From Candidatus Binatia bacterium (GTDB taxonomy: Bacteria > Desulfobacterota > Binatia > HRBIN30), in contig JAOAHD010000007.1 of assembly GCA_026415395.1 (NCBI GenBank), forward strand, positions 1,215,090 to 1,279,089: a stretch of DNA of 64,000 nt, in the 5' to 3' direction. Of the stretch, positions 8,082 to 16,328 are shown one piece after another (the first letter of the stretch is position 1; the number at the start of each line of letters is the position of its first letter). The position numbers were made by a program, and so were the translations under genes. The notes under the pieces were generated by a model. It was not told the origin of the DNA and made no database searches. It saw only the letters and a program-made list of their open reading frames with translations.

Positions 8082-9008
8082 TTACGTCTTCTCCTCGAGA
8101 AGTTTTGCCATGGTCAGCGCGTTCCGCACACCGTAATCGCGGTAGCAGTTGTTAAAGATGACATTGACCTCCCGGGCATCGCGCAAGCGCCGAATCCGGG
8201 TGGCCAGCTCCGCCAGCTCGGCGTCGCTGTACAGGTAGCGAAAACGCTCGCTTGCGCGCTCATGCTTGCCGAACCAAGCCTCGCGATTCCGCCCGTGCAA
8301 GCGAACGTAGGCCGTGGGCGCGGTGGTGACAAACGGTGTCTTGGGGATGCTCGGAGCATCCGGGGCGTCGAGAATGACGTGGACAAGCTCGTGCTCGCTC
8401 AGGAACGCCAAGGTTTTCTCCGCCCGCTCCCCGAACCAACTGCGGTGGCGAAATTCAATGGCCAACTGGAAACCAGGCAGCCGATCGCGGCACAACTCAA
8501 TGTAGGCCTCGTTTTCCTCTTTCGCAGTGAACCAGGGCGGAAATTGGAATAACAAGCAACCAAGCTTGCCCACACGCTGCAGGGGGTCGAGAGCAGCCGC
8601 AAACATTGCAAAACACGCTTCCAAGGCGTCACCCGCCGTCAGCTTGATGCGTTCCCCCTCGTGACCTGGCGCCGAGGCGGGCAGTAACTCCCGCATGGCC
8701 CGCGGGAGTTGGCGCAGTTCCACAGGATGCTGGGTGAGTGCAGCGAAGGCTTTGACGTGAAAGCAAAAATCAGCCGGCGTGCGCCGTGCCCAGAGGTACG
8801 AATTTCTCTCACTCGGTAACGCGTAGAAGGTAGAGTCCACCTCGACTGTGTCGAAATGCTCGGCATAAAAGCGCAGCCGTGCCTCGGCGCTGTTCGCCTT
8901 CGGCGGATAGAACCCGGACTCCAGCAGCGTCGGGTCGGTCCAAGATGCCGTGCCAACGCGAAAACGAGGTCTTGCTCGCGTCACGATCCCGGGTTTCTCC
9001 TTGGCCAC
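8082..9008 (-). CDS. DUF72 (YecE-like) protein
   Basis: A 308-residue protein of the DUF72 family, a TIM-barrel-like fold of unknown function found across bacteria and archaea. Family signatures are GTASWTDPTLLESGFYPP near the N terminus, FDTVEVDSTFYALPS, ADFCFHVKAF, LLFQFPPWF, LAIEFRHRSWF, TAYVRLHGRN and VIFNNCYRDYGVRNA. It begins with GTG and overlaps the end of the MFS gene by 28 bases, so the true start could be slightly internal; the GTASW motif fixes the start of the fold. It is probably in one operon with the MFS transporter and the glycosidase. Confidence 0.85.
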   Translation of the reverse strand: MAKEKPGIVTRARPRFRVGTASWTDPTLLESGFYPPKANSAEARLRFYAEHFDTVEVDSTFYALPSERNSYLWARRTPADFCFHVKAFAALTQHPVELRQLPRAMRELLPASAPGHEGERIKLTAGDALEACFAMFAAALDPLQRVGKLGCLLFQFPPWFTAKEENEAYIELCRDRLPGFQLAIEFRHRSWFGERAEKTLAFLSEHELVHVILDAPDAPSIPKTPFVTTAPTAYVRLHGRNREAWFGKHERASERFRYLYSDAELAELATRIRRLRDAREVNVIFNNCYRDYGVRNALTMAKLLEEKT

Positions 9009-10222
9009 CGAACGAGCCCGGCGACGAACAGCAGCGCGGCCAGCAACGGCGTCGCGGCCGCCGCGTTGAGCATCGCGCGCTGGCCCCAGGCGTCGGCCAC
9101 CATTCCAAATAGAAATGCACTGCTCATAACGCCCAAGTTGAACGAACCATTGAACAGGGCCTGCGCTTTTCCCAGCGCTTGCGGGGGGGAGAGATCGACC
9201 AGGAACGCGTGCAACGTTGGGTAAGCTAAGCCCTGAGCGAGCCCGAAGAGCCCCCCAGCGACAACCAAACCCACTGGGCTTTGCACTGCTGCAAGCCCAA
9301 AGATCGCCACCCCTAAAGCCAGCAAGGCGGGAACCGTCACAACCGCGCGCCCCCAGCGATCGGAAATGCTCCCACCCAGGATCCGAATGCCAATGGCGCT
9401 GGCCGTATACGCGGAAAAGAAAACGCCGACCCGGCCAAGGTGCTGCGCCTTGATGAAACTTGCTGCATACGTGGTGACGCAGCCAAAACCCATACCGAAG
9501 AGCACCATCACCCCGGCGAGCAGGTAATGCGCGGCGGATAACCGACTGCGCTGCTTGAGCGACCTGATAGGAGAATCACCCTCGCGCACCCCCATCATCC
9601 ACAATCCAGCAAATGCCGAACACGCAGCGGCTGCGATGAACAATGCGGGAAAGCCCGCACGGTGCACAAGTTCTTCGCCGAGGGCTGGGGCTAAAGCATG
9701 GGTGAGCAGCGTGGACACCCCGAACCAGCCCAGCGCCCGCGCTCGCATATCAGCTGGAGCCAAGCTTGCCGCTAACGTGGTCGCCGCGGTGAACGAGGCC
9801 CCGAACGCCACGCCCTGCACCAAGCGGAGCATGACGAGCAGTGCGCCGGTGTCGCGGACAAACAGGTAACCGAGCGCTGCGCCAGACATCGCAAATGCAC
9901 CCGCCGCGAATACGAGCCGCCGGCTGAGACGGTCGATCCAGAGCGCAATCCACGGAAGCGTAAGCAACGTGGCGAAGCCACCAGATCCCATCACAAAGCC
10001 AATTGTCGATTCCGTTCCGCCCAGTTCCTTCACGAACAGCGGTAATAAGAAGAACGAGGCGAAGTTCATGAAGAAGGCGAAGTTCGCAGTCATGACTCGC
10101 CCGAAGGATCCGCTCAGCAGCGTGATCGCGGTTGCACCAGCCGCCGCCCGGCTCGTGGGAGCGGTAAGACCAGAAGGATCGCTCAGCGACGAGGTGGAAC
10201 GGTGCGTGCACGGCGAGCTCAC
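8981..10222 (-). CDS. MFS transporter
   Basis: A 413-residue integral membrane protein with about twelve hydrophobic helices in two sixfold halves, typical of the major facilitator superfamily. The loop between helices 2 and 3 reads WIDRLSRRLVF, and the matching loop of the second half reads GSISDRWGRAVV, the conserved G-x-x-x-D-R-x-G-R-R-type motif. The GTG start lies in a GTGA overlap with the stop of the lipoprotein glycosidase, which argues for a shared transcript. A sugar or glycoside substrate would fit the context. Substrate specificity cannot be read from the sequence. Confidence 0.85.
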   Translation of the reverse strand: MSSPCTHRSTSSLSDPSGLTAPTSRAAAGATAITLLSGSFGRVMTANFAFFMNFASFFLLPLFVKELGGTESTIGFVMGSGGFATLLTLPWIALWIDRLSRRLVFAAGAFAMSGAALGYLFVRDTGALLVMLRLVQGVAFGASFTAATTLAASLAPADMRARALGWFGVSTLLTHALAPALGEELVHRAGFPALFIAAAACSAFAGLWMMGVREGDSPIRSLKQRSRLSAAHYLLAGVMVLFGMGFGCVTTYAASFIKAQHLGRVGVFFSAYTASAIGIRILGGSISDRWGRAVVTVPALLALGVAIFGLAAVQSPVGLVVAGGLFGLAQGLAYPTLHAFLVDLSPPQALGKAQALFNGSFNLGVMSSAFLFGMVADAWGQRAMLNAAAATPLLAALLFVAGLVRWPRRNPGS

Positions 10223-12639
10223 GGCCTTACCTCGCGGAATTCTTTCGTGGCGGGATAGTACAGAACGTGCCCTAAGTCGTCGCGACGAAACGCCAGCGCA
10301 CCGTCGATGAGCAGCGAAAATCCCTCATCGAATTGCGGGTATGCTCGTTGACCGTCGGGTCGATCCCAAACGATCGTCAAATCGTGACCGCGGTAGCGGA
10401 GCCGGTCGAGAAGAAAGCGGTCCCAGCGTTTGGCCAGAGGGTCGAGCTCGATCCACCCGTCCGGGCGCGGAACGAGCCCGACAGCCCCTTCAACCACAAG
10501 AGCCAGGTACATGGAGTGGAAGTCATGGGAAATATCCGAAGGTTTAGGCCGCGAGGATAGCCGATAGGGCTCCCACTGGGAATAATATTCGTGGGCGTTC
10601 GGCCGCCAGTACGGATCGTAAGGATTGACCCCGGGGTACACGAGTTGATTGTACCGCTCCATGAGGTCCATGAAGTGATCGGCCGTTACGGGGTGGTTGT
10701 GGTAGCGACGCAGCACCTGCAGCACCAAGCGGCCGCCCATGCTGATGGGATGGGGCGCGATGTTCCGCGTCAGGCCATCCATCTCCCACGTCCATTCACG
10801 ATAGTGGGCTTGGCTGGTGATCACTGGCGGGAAGCGGCTCCAAAACTCGTTTGGGTCGACGAGGTACTGTAATGCCCGCGTGTAACGGGGTTCGTCAGGA
10901 GCCATGCCAACAAGGAACGGAAAAAAGCCGTGCAGCTCTCGGATGGGAATGCGCGCGTTGTCGTCCGCCCGTCGGGGATAGAAGAAGTGGGTGTCGTCGT
11001 CCCAAAACGCCTCCAAGGCGGCAGCCTGGATTTTGTCCGCGACCGCCTCGAATTCACGCTCGAACGGCGCCTCTCCCGCATCGCGCGCGAGCGTCGCCAC
11101 TGCCCGGGCGTTGGCGTAAACGAAACTTGCGAAGTCCACTCGCTCGAGCTCCGGCGGGTTGGCGCGCGGATGTAAACGCAGGCCGTTGAAGAACCAGTAG
11201 GACAGGATGTCGAGGTCGTAGCCGGTAATCCGGGGTCGTCCGCTTTGCGGCAGACCATCGCCATCAGGATCGAAGGCCGTGACCCACGCGCGCACATCGC
11301 GAGCCATCTCGGGAAGGAGTTGCTTGAGCTCAGCGAGCGTAAATGGATGCACGCGGTGAAATTCCTCCACCGCCGCCGCCACCCAGTGGGAGTAGGTTTC
11401 GTGCCAGTAGGGACTTCCAGGCGGGTCGACGAGGGCGCCGCTCGGCGCCAAGTTCCGGTAAGCATTGCGAACTTGGCTGCGGGCATAGGCAGGATTGCGG
11501 AGATACGTGAGCTCTTTCAATTGCACCGGTACGGCAAAAGTAATCGCGTTGTCGAAGCCAAGCTTGCCCTCGTAAAAACGGTAGCCTGACATGTCGGGCG
11601 TGTCCGCTTCGGTCATGTTGAAGCGAACAAGCCACCACCGGTAGTACCACATGCGCTTGAAGCCTTCGTCGCTGCAGTCGAAGTAGGGCACATTGTCGGC
11701 AAACCACTGCTGGTCGGCCCGACGGTGGGTGGTGAAGATGTCCGGAGGCATATTTGCCGGTTGGCTGCGTTCCTGCGGTTCGAAGCTGACTGCGACGACC
11801 GCTGCCGTACTTCGGTCCTGCGCCGGCACTGTGAGCTCGCGCGTCGCCCGCACGCGGGCCGTGCCGCGGGTTTCGAAGCCAGGTGCATCGAAGTAGGCGT
11901 AGAGTCGATTTTGTTGGAACTCGCCGGCGCCCAGAAGCGGCAACTTGGGCCCGCGGCTTTGGTTGGGCATGGGTAAGTAGGTAACATCTGCTTCGAGCAG
12001 CAGCTTATGCTCCCGCTGGTCGCGGCTCTCGGCCACGTAGACGGCGACCGCGCGATCGTCAGCCGTGATGAACTTGCGCTCCTCCACAACGACGGGCCCG
12101 ACGTAGTACCGGATCTCTGTATGGCTTGGATAGCGGTAGATCGTAAAGTGATCTTCGAAGAGCGGTTGCGGCGCACCGTCCACTGCAAAGCTCAGGCGGA
12201 AGAGTTCCCGAAAGCAAAAGAACGAGTGCAGGTAACAGATTTTGCCAGCAAAACCCGGGACAAAGTCTAACTCCTGTGCCCAAAGCTTCCTTCCCGAGGA
12301 CAACAGCACTTTGTCGTCATCCAGCATCAACCCTTGGGCAATCGCACGGGGAACGCCGCTGGGTGGCACTTGAAACACTTGATGGCCGAGAAGCGTGTCG
12401 ACATACGCATTCTGCCAGCCAGGATCGTGTTGGCGCTCGGTCGGTTCAAAGCGCAGCCACGCCTCGAACAGCGCGGGTTCGGTTTGGGCAACCGGACGTG
12501 GAGAGGTGCCTCCACTGGCTGGGGGCTCGGAACCTTTCTGGCATCCGGTAGCCGCAAGCGAGGCCAGAATGAACCCTGACACGAAAACGAGTGCCAGTGT
12601 CGCTTGGCCAGGGGCCCGACAAGTTCTCGAGAAGTTCAC
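10219..12639 (-). CDS. Lipoprotein (alpha/alpha)6-barrel glycoside hydrolase
   Basis: An 806-residue protein with a GTG start and a lipoprotein signal (lipobox LAATGC, Cys33), so it is anchored in a membrane facing the periplasm or outside. The N-terminal half looks like a beta-sandwich domain. The C-terminal half, from about residue 330, is a helical barrel like the GH63/mannosylglycerate-hydrolase-like families. Segments include WYYRWWLVRFNMTEA, YFYEGKLGFDNAITF-like text, GSPYWHETYSHWVAAAVEEF, GDGLPQSGR, ITGYDLDILSYWFFNGLRL, WDDDTHFFYPRR, WTWEMDGLTRNIAPHP and HDFHSMYLALVVEGAVGL. Catalytic acids cannot be assigned safely. It is followed in GTGA overlap by an MFS transporter, suggesting breakdown of a glycoside and import of the product. 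MaoC ends 13 bases upstream of its start. Confidence 0.75.
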   Translation of the reverse strand: MNFSRTCRAPGQATLALVFVSGFILASLAATGCQKGSEPPASGGTSPRPVAQTEPALFEAWLRFEPTERQHDPGWQNAYVDTLLGHQVFQVPPSGVPRAIAQGLMLDDDKVLLSSGRKLWAQELDFVPGFAGKICYLHSFFCFRELFRLSFAVDGAPQPLFEDHFTIYRYPSHTEIRYYVGPVVVEERKFITADDRAVAVYVAESRDQREHKLLLEADVTYLPMPNQSRGPKLPLLGAGEFQQNRLYAYFDAPGFETRGTARVRATRELTVPAQDRSTAAVVAVSFEPQERSQPANMPPDIFTTHRRADQQWFADNVPYFDCSDEGFKRMWYYRWWLVRFNMTEADTPDMSGYRFYEGKLGFDNAITFAVPVQLKELTYLRNPAYARSQVRNAYRNLAPSGALVDPPGSPYWHETYSHWVAAAVEEFHRVHPFTLAELKQLLPEMARDVRAWVTAFDPDGDGLPQSGRPRITGYDLDILSYWFFNGLRLHPRANPPELERVDFASFVYANARAVATLARDAGEAPFEREFEAVADKIQAAALEAFWDDDTHFFYPRRADDNARIPIRELHGFFPFLVGMAPDEPRYTRALQYLVDPNEFWSRFPPVITSQAHYREWTWEMDGLTRNIAPHPISMGGRLVLQVLRRYHNHPVTADHFMDLMERYNQLVYPGVNPYDPYWRPNAHEYYSQWEPYRLSSRPKPSDISHDFHSMYLALVVEGAVGLVPRPDGWIELDPLAKRWDRFLLDRLRYRGHDLTIVWDRPDGQRAYPQFDEGFSLLIDGALAFRRDDLGHVLYYPATKEFREVRP

Positions 12640-12651
12640 AAATCCCGCAGG

Positions 12652-13131
12652 CTACTTCTTCACCGGCGGATGGTAAAGCACATGCATGACATAAATGAGG
12701 GCGGGACGCTCCTGGCCCACGACGTGGACGTGGATTTCTGTAGTCACCTGCGTTCCCGCTGGCTTGGCCTCCACGCCGACAATGCGACTGCGGGCGTGGA
12801 TTTTCGCGCCGGCGGGCACCGGAGCAGTGAAGCGGAGCTTGTCCGCTCCATAATTCGTCGCGTTGCCGTACCCGACAATTTGGAAATTGCTTTGTGCACG
12901 GAGTCGGGGAATCAAACTCAAGGTCAGAAAGCCGTGGGCAATCGGTTGCTTGAACGGGCTTTCTCGCTTGCAGCGTTCGACGTCGACATGAATCCACTGG
13001 TGATCTCCGGTGAGTTCGGCAAACTGATTGATCATCTCTTGGGTGACCTCGACTTCCGGACCCCAGGGACCGAACTCGTCGCTAATCTTCGTTTTCAGCC
13101 GCTCGATGTCGTCAAAACGGATCTGCTCCAT
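12652..13131 (-). CDS. MaoC-family (NodN-like) enoyl-CoA hydratase
   Basis: A 159-residue single hot-dog-fold hydratase. The (R)-hydratase active-site segment is TGDHQWIHVD (41-50), with the Asp43 and His48 pair typical of MaoC enzymes, followed by PIAHGFLTLSLIP. The length fits NodN-like single-domain MaoC proteins. It would add water across the double bond of an enoyl-CoA. It is divergent from crotonyl-CoA carboxylase/reductase across a 179-base gap (13132-13310), so a role in C4/C5 CoA metabolism is plausible. It is also the first gene of the minus-strand run that continues into the glycosidase. Confidence 0.88.
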   Translation of the reverse strand: MEQIRFDDIERLKTKISDEFGPWGPEVEVTQEMINQFAELTGDHQWIHVDVERCKRESPFKQPIAHGFLTLSLIPRLRAQSNFQIVGYGNATNYGADKLRFTAPVPAGAKIHARSRIVGVEAKPAGTQVTTEIHVHVVGQERPALIYVMHVLYHPPVKK

Positions 13132-13310
13132 GTGCAGTGCTCCTTACAAAAACTCGGTCGCCGTTTTGATTGCCAGAGGTGCTGGGGCTTTGTCCATAAG
13201 GGGGATGGCAGGGGAGCACAGGCGTCCTGGGCTCGGTTGCGTTGGGGCACGGCATTCGCCATAAGGCGGCGAATCATCACTCCTGACGAGGAGGTCGGCG
13301 GAGAGACAAG

Positions 13311-14564
13311 ATGAGCGTCAAGGAAATTTACGAAATCGGTGAGATTCCTCCCTTGGGTGTGGTTCCCAAGTACATGTACGCGCAAGTGATTCGCGCCGAG
13401 CGTTTCGGGGAACCCATGAAGGCGTTCCAGGTGGAAAAGATTCCGGTGCCGGAACTGAAACCCAACGAAGTGTTGGTGTTCGTCATGGCCGCCGGGATCA
13501 ACTTCAATAATGTGTGGGCAGCCCTCGGTGTTCCAATCAACGTGATTGCGGCCCGACAGAAGTCGGGTGCCGACCCCAGCGATTTCCACATCGGTGGGAG
13601 CGATGCCAGCGGCATCGTGTGGGCTGTGGGCAGCAACGTGAAAAACGTGAAGGTGGGGGACCGTGTGGTCATCCATTGTGGCCAGTGGGATCCTGATTGC
13701 CCAGCGGTCAAACGCGGCGAGGATCCGATGTTTGATCCCTCGTTCCGTATCTGGGGCTACGAAACGAATTGGGGAAGCTTTGCGCAGTTCACCAAGGTGC
13801 AAGATCATCAGTGCATGCCCAAAGCGAAGCACCTCACCTGGGAGGAAGCCGCGGCCCCAACATTGGTGGGGGCTACCGCGTACCGCATGCTGATGGGTTG
13901 GCCTCCCCATACCGTCCGCCCGAACGATGTGGTGCTGATTTGGGGAGCCTCCGGTGGCCTGGGCTGCATGGCGATCCAAATCGTTAAGGCTCAAGGAGGG
14001 ATTCCGATCGGTGTTGTTGGCGATGACCGGAAAAAGGAGTTTTGCCTGAAGCTCGGGGCTAAGGGCGTCATCAATCGCAAGAATTTCTCTCACTGGGGGC
14101 AAATGCCACACTGGACGGATACCGAGGCGTACAACAAATGGGCCGCGGGCTGCCGTGCCTTCGGCAAGGCCATTTGGGATATTCTCGGGGAGCGCCGCAA
14201 CCCGCGTATTGTGTTCGAGCACCCGGGCGAGGACACCGTGCCGACTTCGATCTTCGTCTGCGATACGGGCGGCATGGTGGTGATTTGCGCCGGTACGACA
14301 GGATACAACGCCGTCGTCGACCTGCGGTACTTGTGGATGCGACAGAAGCGCTTCCAAGGCTCGCACTTCGCTAATGACGAGCAATCCTACGCCTTCAACC
14401 AACTGGTGATCGACGGCAAAATCGATCCGTGCTTGGCGGAGACGTACACCTTCGACCAAATTCCTTACACACACCAACTTCTGCACGAAAATCGCGCTCC
14501 AGAAGGAAAGATGGTTTGCTTGGTCGGCGCTCCAAGACCAGGAATGAAGGACATCGACTTGTAG
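13311..14564 (+). CDS. ccr: Crotonyl-CoA carboxylase/reductase
   Basis: A 417-residue zinc-independent MDR-superfamily enzyme that reductively carboxylates crotonyl-CoA to ethylmalonyl-CoA with NADPH and CO2. The N-terminal GroES-like domain has [12 protein letters not shown], whose Asn belongs to the CO2-pocket signature, and the long CCR-specific [36 protein letters not shown] carries the pocket Phe/Glu-type region. The Rossmann motif is [18 protein letters not shown], followed by [22 protein letters not shown] carries the pocket His. These features separate CCR from ordinary quinone reductases. In other bacteria CCR serves the ethylmalonyl-CoA pathway or makes ethylmalonyl extender units; the mutase partners are not in this window. 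A GGAGAG lies before the ATG. Confidence 0.93.
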   Translation: MSVKEIYEIGEIPPLGVVPKYMYAQVIRAERFGEPMKAFQVEKIPVPELKPNEVLVFVMAAGINFNNVWAALGVPINVIAARQKSGADPSDFHIGGSDASGIVWAVGSNVKNVKVGDRVVIHCGQWDPDCPAVKRGEDPMFDPSFRIWGYETNWGSFAQFTKVQDHQCMPKAKHLTWEEAAAPTLVGATAYRMLMGWPPHTVRPNDVVLIWGASGGLGCMAIQIVKAQGGIPIGVVGDDRKKEFCLKLGAKGVINRKNFSHWGQMPHWTDTEAYNKWAAGCRAFGKAIWDILGERRNPRIVFEHPGEDTVPTSIFVCDTGGMVVICAGTTGYNAVVDLRYLWMRQKRFQGSHFANDEQSYAFNQLVIDGKIDPCLAETYTFDQIPYTHQLLHENRAPEGKMVCLVGAPRPGMKDIDL

Positions 14565-14582
14565 TGCACCTGCCGTGGTCGC

Positions 14583-14650
14583 CTCGGCAAGCCGAGCCTC
14601 CTTTTTTTACACGGCGGTGGCTGCCCCATGAATGCAGCCACCGCCGTTTT
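14583..14650 (+). terminator. Tandem intrinsic terminators after ccr
   Basis: First, CTCGG/CCGAG with a 4-base loop, followed by seven T (14602-14608). Then a strong 12-bp stem GGCGGTGGCTGC (14613-14624) pairs with GCAGCCACCGCC (14634-14645), followed by GTTTTGTTTG. They insulate ccr from pyrD. Confidence 0.85.
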
Positions 14651-14716
14651 GTTTGTTCGCGGTTTGTGTTCTCGGCTCACGGGCCACAGCTTCACCGATG
14701 AGGTAACCCGCTAGCG

Positions 14717-15835
14717 ATGGTGCGGACACACGCTCTGTTGAATCTGGCTTACAAAGCGTTTCGCCCGGGGTTGTTTGCATTGGACCCCGAGCGCGCCCAC
14801 GAGTGGACGTTCACGTTCCTGCGACTTGTGGAAGCTTTACTGTGCCGACTCCGTGTGCCCGTGTCGCCAGCCGCTTATCCGGCACTGGAGCAAAACGTAG
14901 CGGGCTTGCGGTTTCCAAACCCCATTGGGCTCGCCGCGGGGTTGGATAAGAACGCCGAGGTCCCGCACGTTTGGGCGCTGTTGGGATTCGGCTTCGCAGA
15001 GCTCGGCACGTTAACCGCCCAGGCGCAGCCCGGAAACCCCGAGCCGCGACTGTGGCGCTTTCCCGCCGAGCGTGCCCTGGTGAATCGGATGGGGTTCAAC
15101 AACCGTGGCGCTGAGGCAGTAGCACGCGAATTAGCGGGGAAGCTCGACATGCTTCGGAGCCCGATCCCGTTGGGCATCAACATCGGGAAGTCTCGGAGCA
15201 CCCCGCTGGACCGGGCGGCTGACGATTATGCGGCGAGCTTTGCCCGTCTTGCACCCTTGGCGGATTACATCTGCGTGAACGTGAGCTCCCCGAACACGCC
15301 AAATTTGCGCGATTTGCAGACGCCGCGCCAATTGGGGCAAATTCTCGACCGGTTGCACGAGGAGAACCAGCGGTTGCTCGATGGAAACCACATGTCCCAC
15401 CCCTGCCCGATTTTCGTCAAAGTGGCCCCAGACCTCTCGCTCGACGATGTTGCCGCCTTGGTTGAGGTGCTCGAAGCTAAGAACGTCGCTGCACTCGTGG
15501 CCACAAACACGACGACAGCTCGATCTCCGCAGCAGGCTGCAACCATGCCCGAGGGTGGGCTCAGCGGCGCCCCGCTACGCGAGCGTGCGACGGAAATCAT
15601 TCGTGCCTTTTTCCGCCGCCTGAGAGGTCGTGTGCCAATTGTTGGCGTTGGCGGAGTGTTTTCGGCTGAAGATGCCTACGAGAAGGTTCAGGCGGGCGCT
15701 TCGCTGGTGCAACTCTATACGGGTCTGATTTACGAAGGCCCGGCGATCGTCCCCACCATATGCGAAGGGCTGATTGCCTTACTCGAGCGCGACGGAGTAA
15801 AGCACATCGGCGACGTGATTGGGGCGCGGGTGTAG
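14717..15835 (+). CDS. pyrD: Dihydroorotate dehydrogenase (quinone), class 2
   Basis: A 372-residue FMN enzyme that oxidises dihydroorotate to orotate in pyrimidine synthesis, passing electrons to the quinone pool at the membrane. The N-terminal helices (FRPGLFALDPERAHEWTF) are the membrane-associated extension of class 2 enzymes. Core motifs are GLAAGLDKNAEVPH, GFGFAELGTLT, NRMGFNNRGAEAV, YICVNVSSPNTPNLR (with the class 2 catalytic Ser), PIFVKVAPDLS, GGLSGAPLRERA, IVGVGGVFSAEDAYEKVQAGASLVQLYTGLIYEGP. Full length for the family. ATG with GAGG upstream. Confidence 0.96.
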   Translation: MVRTHALLNLAYKAFRPGLFALDPERAHEWTFTFLRLVEALLCRLRVPVSPAAYPALEQNVAGLRFPNPIGLAAGLDKNAEVPHVWALLGFGFAELGTLTAQAQPGNPEPRLWRFPAERALVNRMGFNNRGAEAVARELAGKLDMLRSPIPLGINIGKSRSTPLDRAADDYAASFARLAPLADYICVNVSSPNTPNLRDLQTPRQLGQILDRLHEENQRLLDGNHMSHPCPIFVKVAPDLSLDDVAALVEVLEAKNVAALVATNTTTARSPQQAATMPEGGLSGAPLRERATEIIRAFFRRLRGRVPIVGVGGVFSAEDAYEKVQAGASLVQLYTGLIYEGPAIVPTICEGLIALLERDGVKHIGDVIGARV

Positions 15836-16328
15836 GCGAAGTCACCGAGCGGTGTCGGCTTGGGACTGGCTGGTGATGACGTGAACCCGGCAACCGGCTA
15901 AGTCACTTTGACGCTTTCTCGCTCGTTCTTGGCCGGGCGCCAGCCCAACGGGCCGAGCTCGGTTGGCGTTGCAGCGTGCACGATGGAGCCCGATTCGTGC
16001 ACGGTTGTGGGCGACTTGCCTCCGGCGGGTGCGCGCTCACCGAAAAGTCCGCCACGCGGCGCTCAATGCACCTGGACGATGCCCAAGCGACCAGAGTTTT
16101 CTAAGAGTTAACCTGCTGCATAGGTGGCACGCCGTGCGGAGAGATAAGCAATCTCCGACCGCTGTTGGTGGCAATGTTGCCGTTTGTGGGTGGGGCAGCT
16201 CCGAGAGCTTGCATGCACAGTCTGTGTATGGAAAAGAGGCCTCGCTTTTCGTGGAGGGGCGGGATCCGGAGGAGAGACAGCGTAGGCACTATCTTTTCGT
16301 GAATTTCGATTCGAGGGGTAGAATAGCG
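15836..16328 (+). other. Leader region of the VWA/tubulin-like operon
   Basis: 493 bases without a credible gene. One frame stays open from 15963 into the VWA gene, but its translation is low-complexity and Arg/Cys-rich, unlike the real protein. The last 20 bases hold GAGGGGT (16313-16319), a reasonable ribosome-binding site for the ATG at 16329. Promoters for the operon must lie here; I see no unambiguous sigma-70 pair. Confidence 0.5.

Noticed and set aside
13095..14486. 463-codon antisense frame over ccr
   Set aside because: It lies opposite a clearly functional gene, has His/Arg-rich composition and no recognisable motif. Such shadows are expected at high GC.
15963..16328. Long in-frame extension before the VWA gene
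   Set aside because: The translation is Arg/Cys-rich with no similarity to the VWA family. The ATG at 16329 has a reasonable ribosome site and precedes the signal-like segment, so the extension is chance in GC-rich DNA.
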